From RGIG5681 sp034180345 (GTDB lineage: Bacteria > Bacillota_I > Bacilli_A > Erysipelotrichales > Erysipelotrichaceae), in NCBI GenBank assembly GCA_034180345.1, contig JAXFOQ010000031.1:1-23971 (forward strand): 23,971 nucleotides of DNA, in the 5' to 3' direction. Below the pieces are notes generated by a model that was given only the letters and a program-made list of their open reading frames with translations, was not told where the DNA came from and ran no database searches. Shown piece after piece: positions 14,389 through 22,166 of the stretch. Numbering within the stretch: position 1 is the stretch's first letter; every line of letters begins with the position of its first letter. The translations under genes were made by a program, and so were the position numbers.

Positions 14389-15828
14389 TTAAACCAAAAG
14401 ATTAGCCAAATAATAGCCAACACTAACACTGATAATAATCGCAATAAACATCAATAAAAAACCATAGTACATAATCTCTTTTGTCTTGGTATATCCACTG
14501 CTTATCGCAACCGCCACACTAGGCATTGCCGGAGGAGTTGCAAAGGCATATGATGACATCATTCCGACCAAAAGACATAAGGCTACGACATTGATCCCTA
14601 AATCATTATTCCCAAACACCGTAAGTACAATACCAGTTACCAGTGTAGCGGTAACCATATTGGAGCTTAAATTAGTTTGAATAGCACTCCAAGCAACAAA
14701 AATCAAGATTAACAGTAAGGGGCTAATTCCTTTAAAAATAGGAATTAATGTTGTTGTTACATAAGTTGTTATTCCAATATCCTTGCTGGTAAGAGCTGAA
14801 CCTAGGGCAAGGGTTGCCGAACACATAATAATGGCCGACCACAATACTCCTTTACTCATCGCTTCTTTAAATTCCAATAAGGGTTTATTATCAATTTGAA
14901 TAATAAACAACAACGATACGCCAAGCATTGGTGGAAAGGCAGTCGTCATTTTATCCAGTCTAGTTATTAAACTTAAAATTCCACCACCAACAAAGGGCTT
15001 GATAAAACCTGGTAAAACCCATAGCACAATCACTCCGACAAATATTAATAATACTATCTTTTCTTGGGTAGAACTTTGCGATACTTCCTTTCTCAAAAAA
15101 TCCACATTAACATTCTGCAATTTTTCAATATCTGGTCGATAAATATATCTAAACATCAACAACATCAATAAAAAGACAAGTATTCCCACTGGAATCGCAA
15201 AACCCATATATGTGGCATAGGAAACACTAATTTTTAGTGTCTTCTCAATCAAACCCATAGAAATCAATGGGAAAACATGGGCAATCGGTGTCATTCCTGA
15301 TGAAATGGCCGAACAGAAAACTAAACCCATCATCAACATTCCACCCAATTTTTCACCCTTTTCAACTTGTAATAAGGCCAATATCGTTTCTAAAATAGGT
15401 AAGTAAACAATAAAAAGAACAGTCGGACTGATAAAGCATCCAATCACAATAATTGATAAGAAAAACAATGATACAAAAAACCAAGGACTCTTTTTAGCCA
15501 ATTTCCCATCAATAAAAAATAAGGCAACTCTTTTAATATAGGAAGTCTTACTCAGGGCATAGGTCAAAATAAAAGTCATCATCAAAAACATAATGGTATT
15601 ATTCCCAAACGATGATTTAAGCACATTATTAATACCGATGCTAGGGACAAAACCCAACATCATCAAACATAAAATACTTGGCCAATCAATGGAGATGTTT
15701 AACCATAAAATTAAAGTACCCAAAAATACACCCAGAACAAACATCGCCTCCCGACTTAATGGTGATGAAAAAAAAGGCATAAGCAGCATCACCAAGACAG
15801 AAATTAAAATTGTGATATTTCTTTTCAT
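14389..15828 (-). CDS. SLC13 (DASS) family anion transporter
   Basis: A 479-residue integral membrane protein with about 12 hydrophobic segments, including the duplicated family pattern in which a polar Asn/Thr segment lies in each half (FGNNTIMFLMMTF near the N-terminal half, QTNLSSNMVTATLVTG near the C-terminal half). The C-terminal FATPPAMPSVAVAISSGY is typical of Na+-coupled dicarboxylate, citrate or sulfate carriers (DASS/SLC13). The exact substrate is not evident. Its ATG lies 1 bp after the pcrA stop with no clear ribosome site, so translation is probably coupled. No terminator with a T run is seen before the str promoter about 75 bp downstream, so read-through into the str operon is possible. 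Confidence 0.85.
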   Translation of the reverse strand: MKRNITILISVLVMLLMPFFSSPLSREAMFVLGVFLGTLILWLNISIDWPSILCLMMLGFVPSIGINNVLKSSFGNNTIMFLMMTFILTYALSKTSYIKRVALFFIDGKLAKKSPWFFVSLFFLSIIVIGCFISPTVLFIVYLPILETILALLQVEKGEKLGGMLMMGLVFCSAISSGMTPIAHVFPLISMGLIEKTLKISVSYATYMGFAIPVGILVFLLMLLMFRYIYRPDIEKLQNVNVDFLRKEVSQSSTQEKIVLLIFVGVIVLWVLPGFIKPFVGGGILSLITRLDKMTTAFPPMLGVSLLFIIQIDNKPLLEFKEAMSKGVLWSAIIMCSATLALGSALTSKDIGITTYVTTTLIPIFKGISPLLLILIFVAWSAIQTNLSSNMVTATLVTGIVLTVFGNNDLGINVVALCLLVGMMSSYAFATPPAMPSVAVAISSGYTKTKEIMYYGFLLMFIAIIISVSVGYYLANLLV

Positions 15829-15829
15829 A

Positions 15830-17986
15830 TTAATTTTTTAGTTTTTCAAGTGGCGCAGCCTTGGCTAAAATCTTTTTAACCCCATAAGGATATTCAAAAG
15901 CAATCGATAAAATATCTCCATCTTTTAAAATAACCTTACCCTTGCCAAACTGCGCGTGTAAAACCAAGTCCCCCTTTTTAAATTTCTTTATATTCTTAGC
16001 ACTTGCGACCTTGCCAACCGAAACATTTGCATAAGGATCATCATTTCCGATTGATAAGCTATGGCTAACAATATTGCGTTCTTCATCTTCAGGTGTATTA
16101 TGAATAATATATTCATCAGCAATTTCATCAATAAAGCGTGAGGCAGTTTTTGAACGACCTGTTACATAGCTAAAATCTCGAGATTCAGTTAAAAATAAAT
16201 TTTTACGAGCCCTAGTATAGGCCACATATGCCAATCTCCGTTCTTCTTCTAAACCCTTAAGACCTTCTCTAAGACTGCGTTCACTAGGAAAAACCCCCTC
16301 ATTCATGCCGATAATAAAGACACCATCAAATTCCAAACCCTTAGCCGAATGAATGGTCATCATCTTAATACAATCACCCGTAGAATTATTTTCTTTATCA
16401 GTATATAAACTAATCATTTGAAGATATTCTTCAAGATTAGAATCAGGATAAGTTTTTTGATAATCAGCAATATCGTTAAGCAATTCTTTAATATTTTCAA
16501 GACGATCATTGTCATCGTTTTTTTCCAACATAATCCGATAACCAGTATCATTTAAAACATTCTCAAGTAGGCGTTCCATCGTCAAAGTTTTAGCATCGTT
16601 TCGCAGCTTATTAATAACTCGCAGATAATCTTTAATACCCTTATTTTTAATCTCATAACCATCGCTATTAAGTAATTCAAACATTGTCATTTCGTTAAAT
16701 GTAGCATCATTTCTTAAAGCATCAATACTCTTTTCTCCAATGCCACGCTTAGGTTGATTAATCGTTCTTATCAAAGCCAAATCATCAGCTCCGACAACCA
16801 TTCTTAAATAGCAAAGAATATCCTTAACTTCAGCACGATCATAGAATCTTGTGCCGCCATAAATGATGTAAGGTATATGCATATGGGTCAATGATTTCTC
16901 AATGAAACGCGATTGGTAATTGGCCCGATACAATATGGCAATATCACGATAATTCCAACCCTTAGTTTTAAGTGCTGCAATCTGTTCAGCCACATAATCT
17001 CCCTCATATATTTCACTCGCAAAAGATGAATGAATAATTTTATCGCCCATTCCTTTATTGGTAAATAAGTTCTTATCAATACGCTGGTGATTATTTTTAA
17101 TAATACAGTTGGAGCCCCCCAAAATATTACCACTACTTCTAAAGTTTTCATCTAGTACAATGGTTTCAACATTTTTAAAATCAGCTTCAAAATTAAGAAT
17201 AATATTTACATCAGCCCCTCGCCAAGAATAAATAGTCTGATCAGGATCACCAACAACACAGACATTTTGATGATATGAAGATAATAATTTAATTAAATCA
17301 TACTGCAAAGGATCAATATCTTGAAATTCATCAACTAAAATATATCTATATAGCTCAGCATATTTATTCAATACTTTTGGAAACTTTTTAAACATCATCA
17401 CTGTTTTAATAATTAAATCATCAAAGTCCAAAGTATAATTATGATTTAAATAACGATCATAGTAACGATAAATTGTAACTAAATCTATTTCCTTTTGATC
17501 ACCACCAGTATAGTCCATGGCTTTTTCAGGATCAATCATCGCACACTTATTGTTAGAAATGTACGATAAAACACTCGCATAAGAATAATCATTTTTACTA
17601 AATCCATATTCTTTATAACACATTTTCAAAATTGACTTTTGATCCTCGCTATCAGCGATTGTAAAATTGTGCGGATAGTCTAAAACTCCTATTTCTTTTC
17701 TTAAAATTCGTGCGCATAAACTATGAATGGTGCTAATAGTCGCGATACCACTTTCAATACCGATCATTTCTTCAATACGGACCTTCATTTCATTGGCGGC
17801 CTTATTAGTGAAAGTAATCGCCAAAATATTTCTTGGATCAATCCCTAATTCTTTTACCAAATAAGAAATTCTCATCGTCAAAACTCTAGTTTTGCCAGAT
17901 CCAGCACCAGCCACAATCCTAATGGCCTTAGATGTGCTTGTAACAGCCGATTTTTGTGTTTTTGTTAAATCATTTAAATTAATCAT
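15830..17986 (-). CDS. pcrA: ATP-dependent DNA helicase, UvrD/PcrA family
   Basis: Superfamily 1A 3'-5' DNA helicase that works in repair, removal of recombinase filaments and replication conflict resolution. The 718 residues are close to the usual PcrA length. In order: Q motif with Q11, Walker A AGAGSGKT (26-33), DEFQD, GDPDQTIYSWRGAD, motif V/VI regions TIHSAKGLEFDG and VAYTRARKNLF, then a linker and a C-terminal tudor-like domain (about 665-715, FKKGDLVLHAQFGKGKV), which in PcrA binds RNA polymerase. The start at 17986 follows a weak GGTAAAG site and a good promoter. PcrA is preferred over Rep because of the tudor-like tail and the Bacillota setting. Confidence 0.93.
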   Translation of the reverse strand: MINLNDLTKTQKSAVTSTSKAIRIVAGAGSGKTRVLTMRISYLVKELGIDPRNILAITFTNKAANEMKVRIEEMIGIESGIATISTIHSLCARILRKEIGVLDYPHNFTIADSEDQKSILKMCYKEYGFSKNDYSYASVLSYISNNKCAMIDPEKAMDYTGGDQKEIDLVTIYRYYDRYLNHNYTLDFDDLIIKTVMMFKKFPKVLNKYAELYRYILVDEFQDIDPLQYDLIKLLSSYHQNVCVVGDPDQTIYSWRGADVNIILNFEADFKNVETIVLDENFRSSGNILGGSNCIIKNNHQRIDKNLFTNKGMGDKIIHSSFASEIYEGDYVAEQIAALKTKGWNYRDIAILYRANYQSRFIEKSLTHMHIPYIIYGGTRFYDRAEVKDILCYLRMVVGADDLALIRTINQPKRGIGEKSIDALRNDATFNEMTMFELLNSDGYEIKNKGIKDYLRVINKLRNDAKTLTMERLLENVLNDTGYRIMLEKNDDNDRLENIKELLNDIADYQKTYPDSNLEEYLQMISLYTDKENNSTGDCIKMMTIHSAKGLEFDGVFIIGMNEGVFPSERSLREGLKGLEEERRLAYVAYTRARKNLFLTESRDFSYVTGRSKTASRFIDEIADEYIIHNTPEDEERNIVSHSLSIGNDDPYANVSVGKVASAKNIKKFKKGDLVLHAQFGKGKVILKDGDILSIAFEYPYGVKKILAKAAPLEKLKN

Positions 17987-18001
17987 ATCTTTACCAAATT
18001 T

Positions 18002-18030
18002 ATTATACTTGTTTATTAATAACCAGTCTA
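18002..18030 (-). promoter_or_regulatory. Promoter candidate for pcrA
   Basis: On the minus strand, TAGACT (18025-18030, four of six) and a perfect TATAAT (18002-18007) are spaced by 17 bp. The predicted transcript begins about 10 nt before the pcrA ATG, a very short leader. The rest of the 125-bp divergent gap up to 18112 shows no certain promoter for the plus-strand gene. Confidence 0.65.
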
Positions 18031-18111
18031 ATAAAATTGAGGATTTTTTATAAGTAGGGTAAAAATTTGTACTAGATTAATTTTGATTAATTTGACATCG
18101 GTGGTAAAATT

Positions 18112-18981
18112 ATGTCTATGAAAAAAGCCAGTCTATATTTAATCTTTTCCGCCTTCTGCTTTGCGGTTATGAATTACGGAGTGCGAATGATGGGTGATGT
18201 CCCAACCTTCCAAAAAGCACTATTTAGAAATCTATTTCCCTTAATAATTTCGTCGATAGTAATTATAAGAGAAAAACCCGAACTTAAATTTGAAAAAGGT
18301 GCTATTACCTTCGTTCTATTAAGATCAATCTTAGGAACCATTGGTGTTATAGCTAATTTTTATAGCATTGACCATCTAGCCCTTGCTGATGCTGCCATCT
18401 TTAATAAAATGTCGCCCTTTTTCATCATCATCTTATCAGCGATATTTCTAAAAGAAAAAATTAAACCCTATCAGGCAATTTCGCTATTTATAGCCTTTAT
18501 AGGAGTATATCTTGTGAGTGGTCCAAATAATCTTGGTTTTAGTACCAATCACATCATCGCCTTATTTGGTGGTTTTTGTGCTGGTGCCGCCTATACCGCT
18601 TTAAGGCATGTTACTAAAAATTTACATGTCAGCAACTCAATTGTCATTTTTAGTTTTTCATTAATTTCTTGTCTAATAACCATCATTCCAACGATACAAA
18701 ACTACGCTCCCATGGATAATAAAACTCTCTTTTTCGGAATTGTTGCTGGAATTGGGGCGGCATTGGGACAATATGGTATTACCAATGCCTATAGTTTAGC
18801 TGCAAGTAATCGTATCTCAATCTTTGATTACACCAATATCTTATTTAACTTTATTTTTGGTTTTGTATTTTTTAATGAAATTATCAAATTGAATGCCTTG
18901 ATAGGAATTGCTTTAATCTTTGGCGCCAGTCTATTTATGTTTATCAAAAATATTAAGAGTGTTAATCAATATGAAAAATAA
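18112..18981 (+). CDS. EamA/DMT superfamily transporter
   Basis: Inner-membrane exporter-type protein of the drug/metabolite transporter superfamily. The 289 residues hold about ten hydrophobic segments, arranged as two EamA repeats (about 5-137 and 148-280). The second repeat includes GQYGITNAYSLAAS followed by FDYTNILFNFIFGF and FFNE, positions conserved in this family. Substrate is unknown. The ATG at 18112 follows GGTGG by 7 nt; another ATG two codons later is possible. The gene is divergent from pcrA, and its last 11 bp overlap the start of the DUF454 gene. Confidence 0.9.
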   Translation: MSMKKASLYLIFSAFCFAVMNYGVRMMGDVPTFQKALFRNLFPLIISSIVIIREKPELKFEKGAITFVLLRSILGTIGVIANFYSIDHLALADAAIFNKMSPFFIIILSAIFLKEKIKPYQAISLFIAFIGVYLVSGPNNLGFSTNHIIALFGGFCAGAAYTALRHVTKNLHVSNSIVIFSFSLISCLITIIPTIQNYAPMDNKTLFFGIVAGIGAALGQYGITNAYSLAASNRISIFDYTNILFNFIFGFVFFNEIIKLNALIGIALIFGASLFMFIKNIKSVNQYEK

Positions 18982-19378
18982 TAAATTAATCAGGATTATC
19001 TATGCAAGTCTAGGAATTGTGGCTGTCGGTATCGGTACCATCGGAATATTCTTACCAATTTTACCAACTACCCCCTTTATTTTAGTGGCAATATTCTTTT
19101 TTATGAACAGCTCTACAAAATTAAATAATTGGTTTAAACAGACCAAACTCTATCAAACACACCTCAATACCTATGTCAAAAATAAAACAATGAAGCTAAA
19201 AACTAAGCTTAAGGCTTTAACCTACATTACAATAATTATGATGCTATCTTGTTTTTTCATGATTAAATCTTATCTAAATAAAGGCTCTATTCCTGCTTTA
19301 ATTGGAGTCATTGTAATGATTATCATCTGGCTTGGACATATCATTTATTTCATTTTTATCATTAAAACCGACCAATAA
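18971..19378 (+). CDS. DUF454 (YbaN-like) small membrane protein
   Basis: A 135-residue inner-membrane protein of the DUF454/YbaN family, whose function is unknown. The family signature is clear: GTIGIFLPILPTTPFILVA (22-40), followed by a short basic amphipathic stretch and two more hydrophobic segments (about 84-99 and 107-131). The frame is open further upstream, to 18920, but that would place the start well inside the EamA gene and before the family's N-terminus; the ATG at 18971 gives the normal length. The 11-bp overlap with the transporter gene implies coupling. Confidence 0.88.
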   Translation: MKNNKLIRIIYASLGIVAVGIGTIGIFLPILPTTPFILVAIFFFMNSSTKLNNWFKQTKLYQTHLNTYVKNKTMKLKTKLKALTYITIIMMLSCFFMIKSYLNKGSIPALIGVIVMIIIWLGHIIYFIFIIKTDQ

Positions 19379-19493
19379 TAAACAACTTTTAAAAAGGTTT
19401 ATCCAAGCACTTTGAAATTGATTATCTTTAAAATACCTTAAATAATTTTACCTATTACACACATAATTTATAGCAATAAAGATCTAAAAAGGT

Positions 19494-19499
19494 TACAAT
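19494..19499 (+). promoter_or_regulatory. -10 box candidate directly upstream of the methyltransferase gene
   Basis: TACAAT (five of six) ends 6 bp before the ATG at 19506, which would put the transcription start at or next to the start codon. The -35 candidate 17 bp upstream (TAGCAA) is poor. The remaining sequence of the 127-bp gap (19379-19505) shows no clear terminator, other promoter or gene. Confidence 0.35.
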
Positions 19500-19505
19500 T
19501 TAAGT

Positions 19506-20363
19506 ATGAAATTAAGTAAAGATTGGAAAGATTATCAAATTATTGATGCTGGTGATGGTGAAAAGCTGGAAAGTTGGAATGGTACCATTTTAAGAAGACC
19601 GGACCCCATGGCTATTTGGCGCAAATCAAAGCCAGAACTTTGGGATGATGTCGATGCTTACTACCACCGTTCTAAAAAAGGTGGTGGTTTTTGGGAACAC
19701 AAAAATAATATTAAGGAATTTTGGATTTGCGAGTATAAAAAACTTAAATTTAAAATTTCTCCAACTGGTTTTAAACATACGGGTCTTTTTCCTGAACAGG
19801 CATATAATTGGGATTTAATCACTGACTTAATTGGAAAGCGTCCACATATCAAAGTATTAAATCTGTTTGGATATACTGGAGGCGCCAGTATTGCTGCCCT
19901 AAAGGCAGGGGCTAGTGAGGTTGTCCATGTTGATGCCTCTAAAGGGATGATAACTTGGGCTAAAGAAAATGTTAAGTTAAATAACCTAGACCATAAGACG
20001 ATACGATATATTGAAGATGACTGTCTTAAATATATGAAGCGTGAAATTCGCCGTAATCATCATTATGATTTAATCATTATGGATCCACCATCATATGGAC
20101 GAGGTCCAAAAAACGAACTATTTAAGTTTGAAGACCAAATCAATGATTTACTGGAAGCTGCCAGAACATTACTCAGCGCCAAACCCCTAGGTGTTATCTT
20201 AAATACATACACCACTGGATATTCGCCGATGGTTATGTATAACTTAATGAAATATCACACCAAAGGTTTAACAGGTGATATTCAAAGTGATGAATTATGT
20301 TTGCCAATCGATGAAAGGGTTTTGCCTTGTGGCTTAACAACATCGTTTATTTATCATGATTGA
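19506..20363 (+). CDS. Class I SAM-dependent methyltransferase (RlmI/RlmK-like)
   Basis: Predicted S-adenosylmethionine-dependent methyltransferase of the COG1092 type, a group that contains 23S rRNA methylases RlmI and RlmK. It has 285 residues. A beta-rich N-terminal part precedes SPTGFKHTGLFPEQ (86-99 region), then the SAM site NLFGYTGGASIAALKAGA and VVHVDASKGM, and the catalytic-type DPPSYGRG motif. The PUA domain of RlmI is missing, as in short family members. Only a weak AAAGG lies about 13 nt before the ATG, while a -10-like box ends 6 bp before it, so a leaderless mRNA is possible. It overlaps the RluA-family gene by 8 bp. The exact target base is unknown. Confidence 0.88.
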   Translation: MKLSKDWKDYQIIDAGDGEKLESWNGTILRRPDPMAIWRKSKPELWDDVDAYYHRSKKGGGFWEHKNNIKEFWICEYKKLKFKISPTGFKHTGLFPEQAYNWDLITDLIGKRPHIKVLNLFGYTGGASIAALKAGASEVVHVDASKGMITWAKENVKLNNLDHKTIRYIEDDCLKYMKREIRRNHHYDLIIMDPPSYGRGPKNELFKFEDQINDLLEAARTLLSAKPLGVILNTYTTGYSPMVMYNLMKYHTKGLTGDIQSDELCLPIDERVLPCGLTTSFIYHD

Positions 20364-21018
20364 CATCATCTACGAAGATAATCATTTATTGGTAGTAAAT
20401 AAACCAATCAATGTTCCTATTGTTGAAGACAGCAGCCATGATGAAGATCTATTGAATAGTTGTAAAAAATATATCAAGGAAAAGTATCACAAAACAGGTA
20501 ATGTATATTTGGGCCTGGTTCATAGACTGGACCGTCCAGTTGGTGGTATATGTGTATTTGCGAAAACATCAAAGGCAGCCTCAAGGCTTAGCGATGCCAT
20601 AAGAACACATAAAATATCTAAACAATATTTAGCCATTGTCATCGATGAAAATCAAAGCCTAAAAAATCAAGATCATTTTGAAGATTATCTACTTAAAGAT
20701 AAAAAAACCAACACCACTACCGTTAATAAAAATGGTAAACTCAGCATTTTAGACTATTCATTGATTGAAAGAAAAGATGAGTTCGCAAAGGTATTAATCA
20801 ATTTAAAAACAGGGCGTTCACATCAAATAAGAGTTCAATTCTCAAGTCGCAACCATCCACTATTCGGCGATCAACGCTATAATAAAAATGCCAAGGTTGG
20901 ACAACAACTAGCACTATTTAGCCACAGTTTAAGTTTTACTCATCCAACCACCAAAGAACTATTAACTTTCAAAATTGAACCCAATGATATATATCCATTT
21001 AATAAATTCAGGAGGTAA
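20356..21018 (+). CDS. RluA-family pseudouridine synthase
   Basis: Enzyme isomerising uridine to pseudouridine in rRNA or tRNA. The 220-residue protein is the catalytic domain alone, without an N-terminal S4 domain. The signature HRLDRPVGG (56-64) contains the catalytic Asp59, and the later GRSHQIRVQ and GDQRYN blocks are those of the RluA family. It begins inside the end of the methyltransferase gene (8-bp overlap), pairing two RNA-modification enzymes in one transcript. Its own last codons contain the AGGAGG that serves the next gene. Which RNA position it modifies cannot be assigned. Confidence 0.93.
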   Translation: MIDIIYEDNHLLVVNKPINVPIVEDSSHDEDLLNSCKKYIKEKYHKTGNVYLGLVHRLDRPVGGICVFAKTSKAASRLSDAIRTHKISKQYLAIVIDENQSLKNQDHFEDYLLKDKKTNTTTVNKNGKLSILDYSLIERKDEFAKVLINLKTGRSHQIRVQFSSRNHPLFGDQRYNKNAKVGQQLALFSHSLSFTHPTTKELLTFKIEPNDIYPFNKFRR

Positions 21019-21019
21019 T

Positions 21020-22087
21020 ATGAAAAAGACAAAAAGAGCATTAAATAGACAGGTACCAATTATTGTTGCGGTTATTGGATTGGTGATGGTCATCACTTTT
21101 AAAGTTCCTAGCTTTATCCAACATCAAAATTTAGTCGCCCTAGGATATAGTGAAACTGCCATTACCGCCATTAAAAAACATAAAATTGGCTCATATATTA
21201 CTAAAAATAAAATTTTCAGCAAGCTATTAAATGATGAAGTGGTAAAAGAAGGGTTCAATAAAAATTACATTGATTTATATGGTGTAACTACCAATGTAAG
21301 TGAACAATCATTCAAAATTTATGAGGCCTTGATTAATAAGGGTTACAAAAAAGATGCTGCCTTAAAATTATTCAAAGCATTAAAAAATTATAATATCACT
21401 CCTTTATTGACCTTTGATTTACAGGACGATAATGGTATTGATAAATATATCAAAGATTGCTTAAAACACAGTACTAATAACGAAACTAAATTTCAAATAG
21501 AAGGAAGCTACATCAAATATTTCAACAATATCACCAACAACGAATTTAAAACCAATATGTTAATTAATCAAAACAACGGTATTGATAAGAATGTAAAAAT
21601 AAATCTAGTCGATATGGATGTGAATTATGCTACTGAAGGTATTAAAATGGAGAAAGAAGCCTATCAACACTTTGTTGATTTATGCGATGCTTTAAATACT
21701 AATCATCTAAGTATTTATGCCATTGAAGCCTATCGAAGTTTTAATACACAAAAAGAAATATACGACAGTTACTCAAAACCTGATGAACAGGGTGTTTCAA
21801 GACCAGGACATTCAGAACATAACACCGGTCTTGCGGTTCAGGTAATCAGCTCTGAGGGGACTTCATTCAAAACCACCAAAGAATATCAATGGATTAGTGA
21901 AAATGCCCATAAGTATGGCTTTATCATCAGATACCCTGAAGGCAAAGAGAAAATAACGGGCAAAGATGCCGAATCTAACTTATTGAGGTATGTCGGAATT
22001 AAAGAAGCCACTCAAGCATATAATGAAAAAATGTGCTATGAAGAATACTATGCAACCTATATTAAATTCGCTAATAAGAAAAACTAA
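21020..22087 (+). CDS. Membrane-anchored M15 (VanY/DacB-like) peptidase homologue, probably inactive
   Basis: A 355-residue extracytoplasmic protein with an N-terminal anchor (hydrophobic 13-28 after a basic start), a helical/repeat-like middle region (about 36-150) and an M15B D,D-carboxypeptidase-type domain (about 195-335). Family features kept: AYRSFNTQ (237-244), RPGHSEHNTG (261-270), ENAHKYGFIIRYPEGK (294-309) and LLRYVG. Of the three zinc ligands expected, only H267 is present: the Asp of the SxHxxGxAxD motif is Q274 (codon CAG) and the His of the EPWH motif is L321 (the motif reads ESNL, Glu318 kept). I therefore predict no normal zinc peptidase activity. AGGAGG sits 4 nt before the ATG, inside the upstream stop region; an in-frame ATG at 20975 is rejected. 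Confidence 0.88.
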   Translation: MKKTKRALNRQVPIIVAVIGLVMVITFKVPSFIQHQNLVALGYSETAITAIKKHKIGSYITKNKIFSKLLNDEVVKEGFNKNYIDLYGVTTNVSEQSFKIYEALINKGYKKDAALKLFKALKNYNITPLLTFDLQDDNGIDKYIKDCLKHSTNNETKFQIEGSYIKYFNNITNNEFKTNMLINQNNGIDKNVKINLVDMDVNYATEGIKMEKEAYQHFVDLCDALNTNHLSIYAIEAYRSFNTQKEIYDSYSKPDEQGVSRPGHSEHNTGLAVQVISSEGTSFKTTKEYQWISENAHKYGFIIRYPEGKEKITGKDAESNLLRYVGIKEATQAYNEKMCYEEYYATYIKFANKKN

Positions 22088-22100
22088 TAAAATTTATTTT

Positions 22101-22126
22101 AGACACCTTATAGGTGTCTTTTATTT
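22101..22126 (+). terminator. Terminator of the M15 homologue operon
   Basis: AGACACC (22101-22107) pairs with GGTGTCT (22113-22119) around a 5-nt loop, followed by TTTATTT. It lies 13 bp past the stop at 22087. Confidence 0.8.
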
Positions 22127-22131
22127 AAAAA

Positions 22132-22166
22132 ATAGTGAACCCCTTAAAAGGTTCACTATATTATTT
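22132..22166. terminator. Second terminator, serving the minus-strand reductase gene
   Basis: A 10-bp perfect stem (22132-22141 with 22150-22159, 8-nt loop) is followed by T-rich sequence on both strands: TTATTTTT on the plus side, and TTTTTAAAT on the minus side beyond the reductase stop at 22167. It can stop transcription from both directions and backs up the previous hairpin. Confidence 0.8.

Noticed and set aside
14335..14391. 9-bp inverted repeat (TAAACTTGT/ACAAGTTTA) after the SLC13 gene
   Set aside because: The arms are 39 bp apart and no T run follows on the minus strand, so it is not a credible terminator for that gene; probably chance in AT-rich DNA.
20975..21019. Upstream start of the M15 homologue inside the RluA-family gene
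   Set aside because: The extension lacks a ribosome site and would precede the membrane anchor with unrelated residues; AGGAGG lies directly before the ATG at 21020.
2003..22166. CRISPR arrays, prophage or integrase modules
   Set aside because: No regularly spaced direct repeats, integrase, attachment-site duplication or phage structural genes were seen; gene content is core-like and gaps are short.
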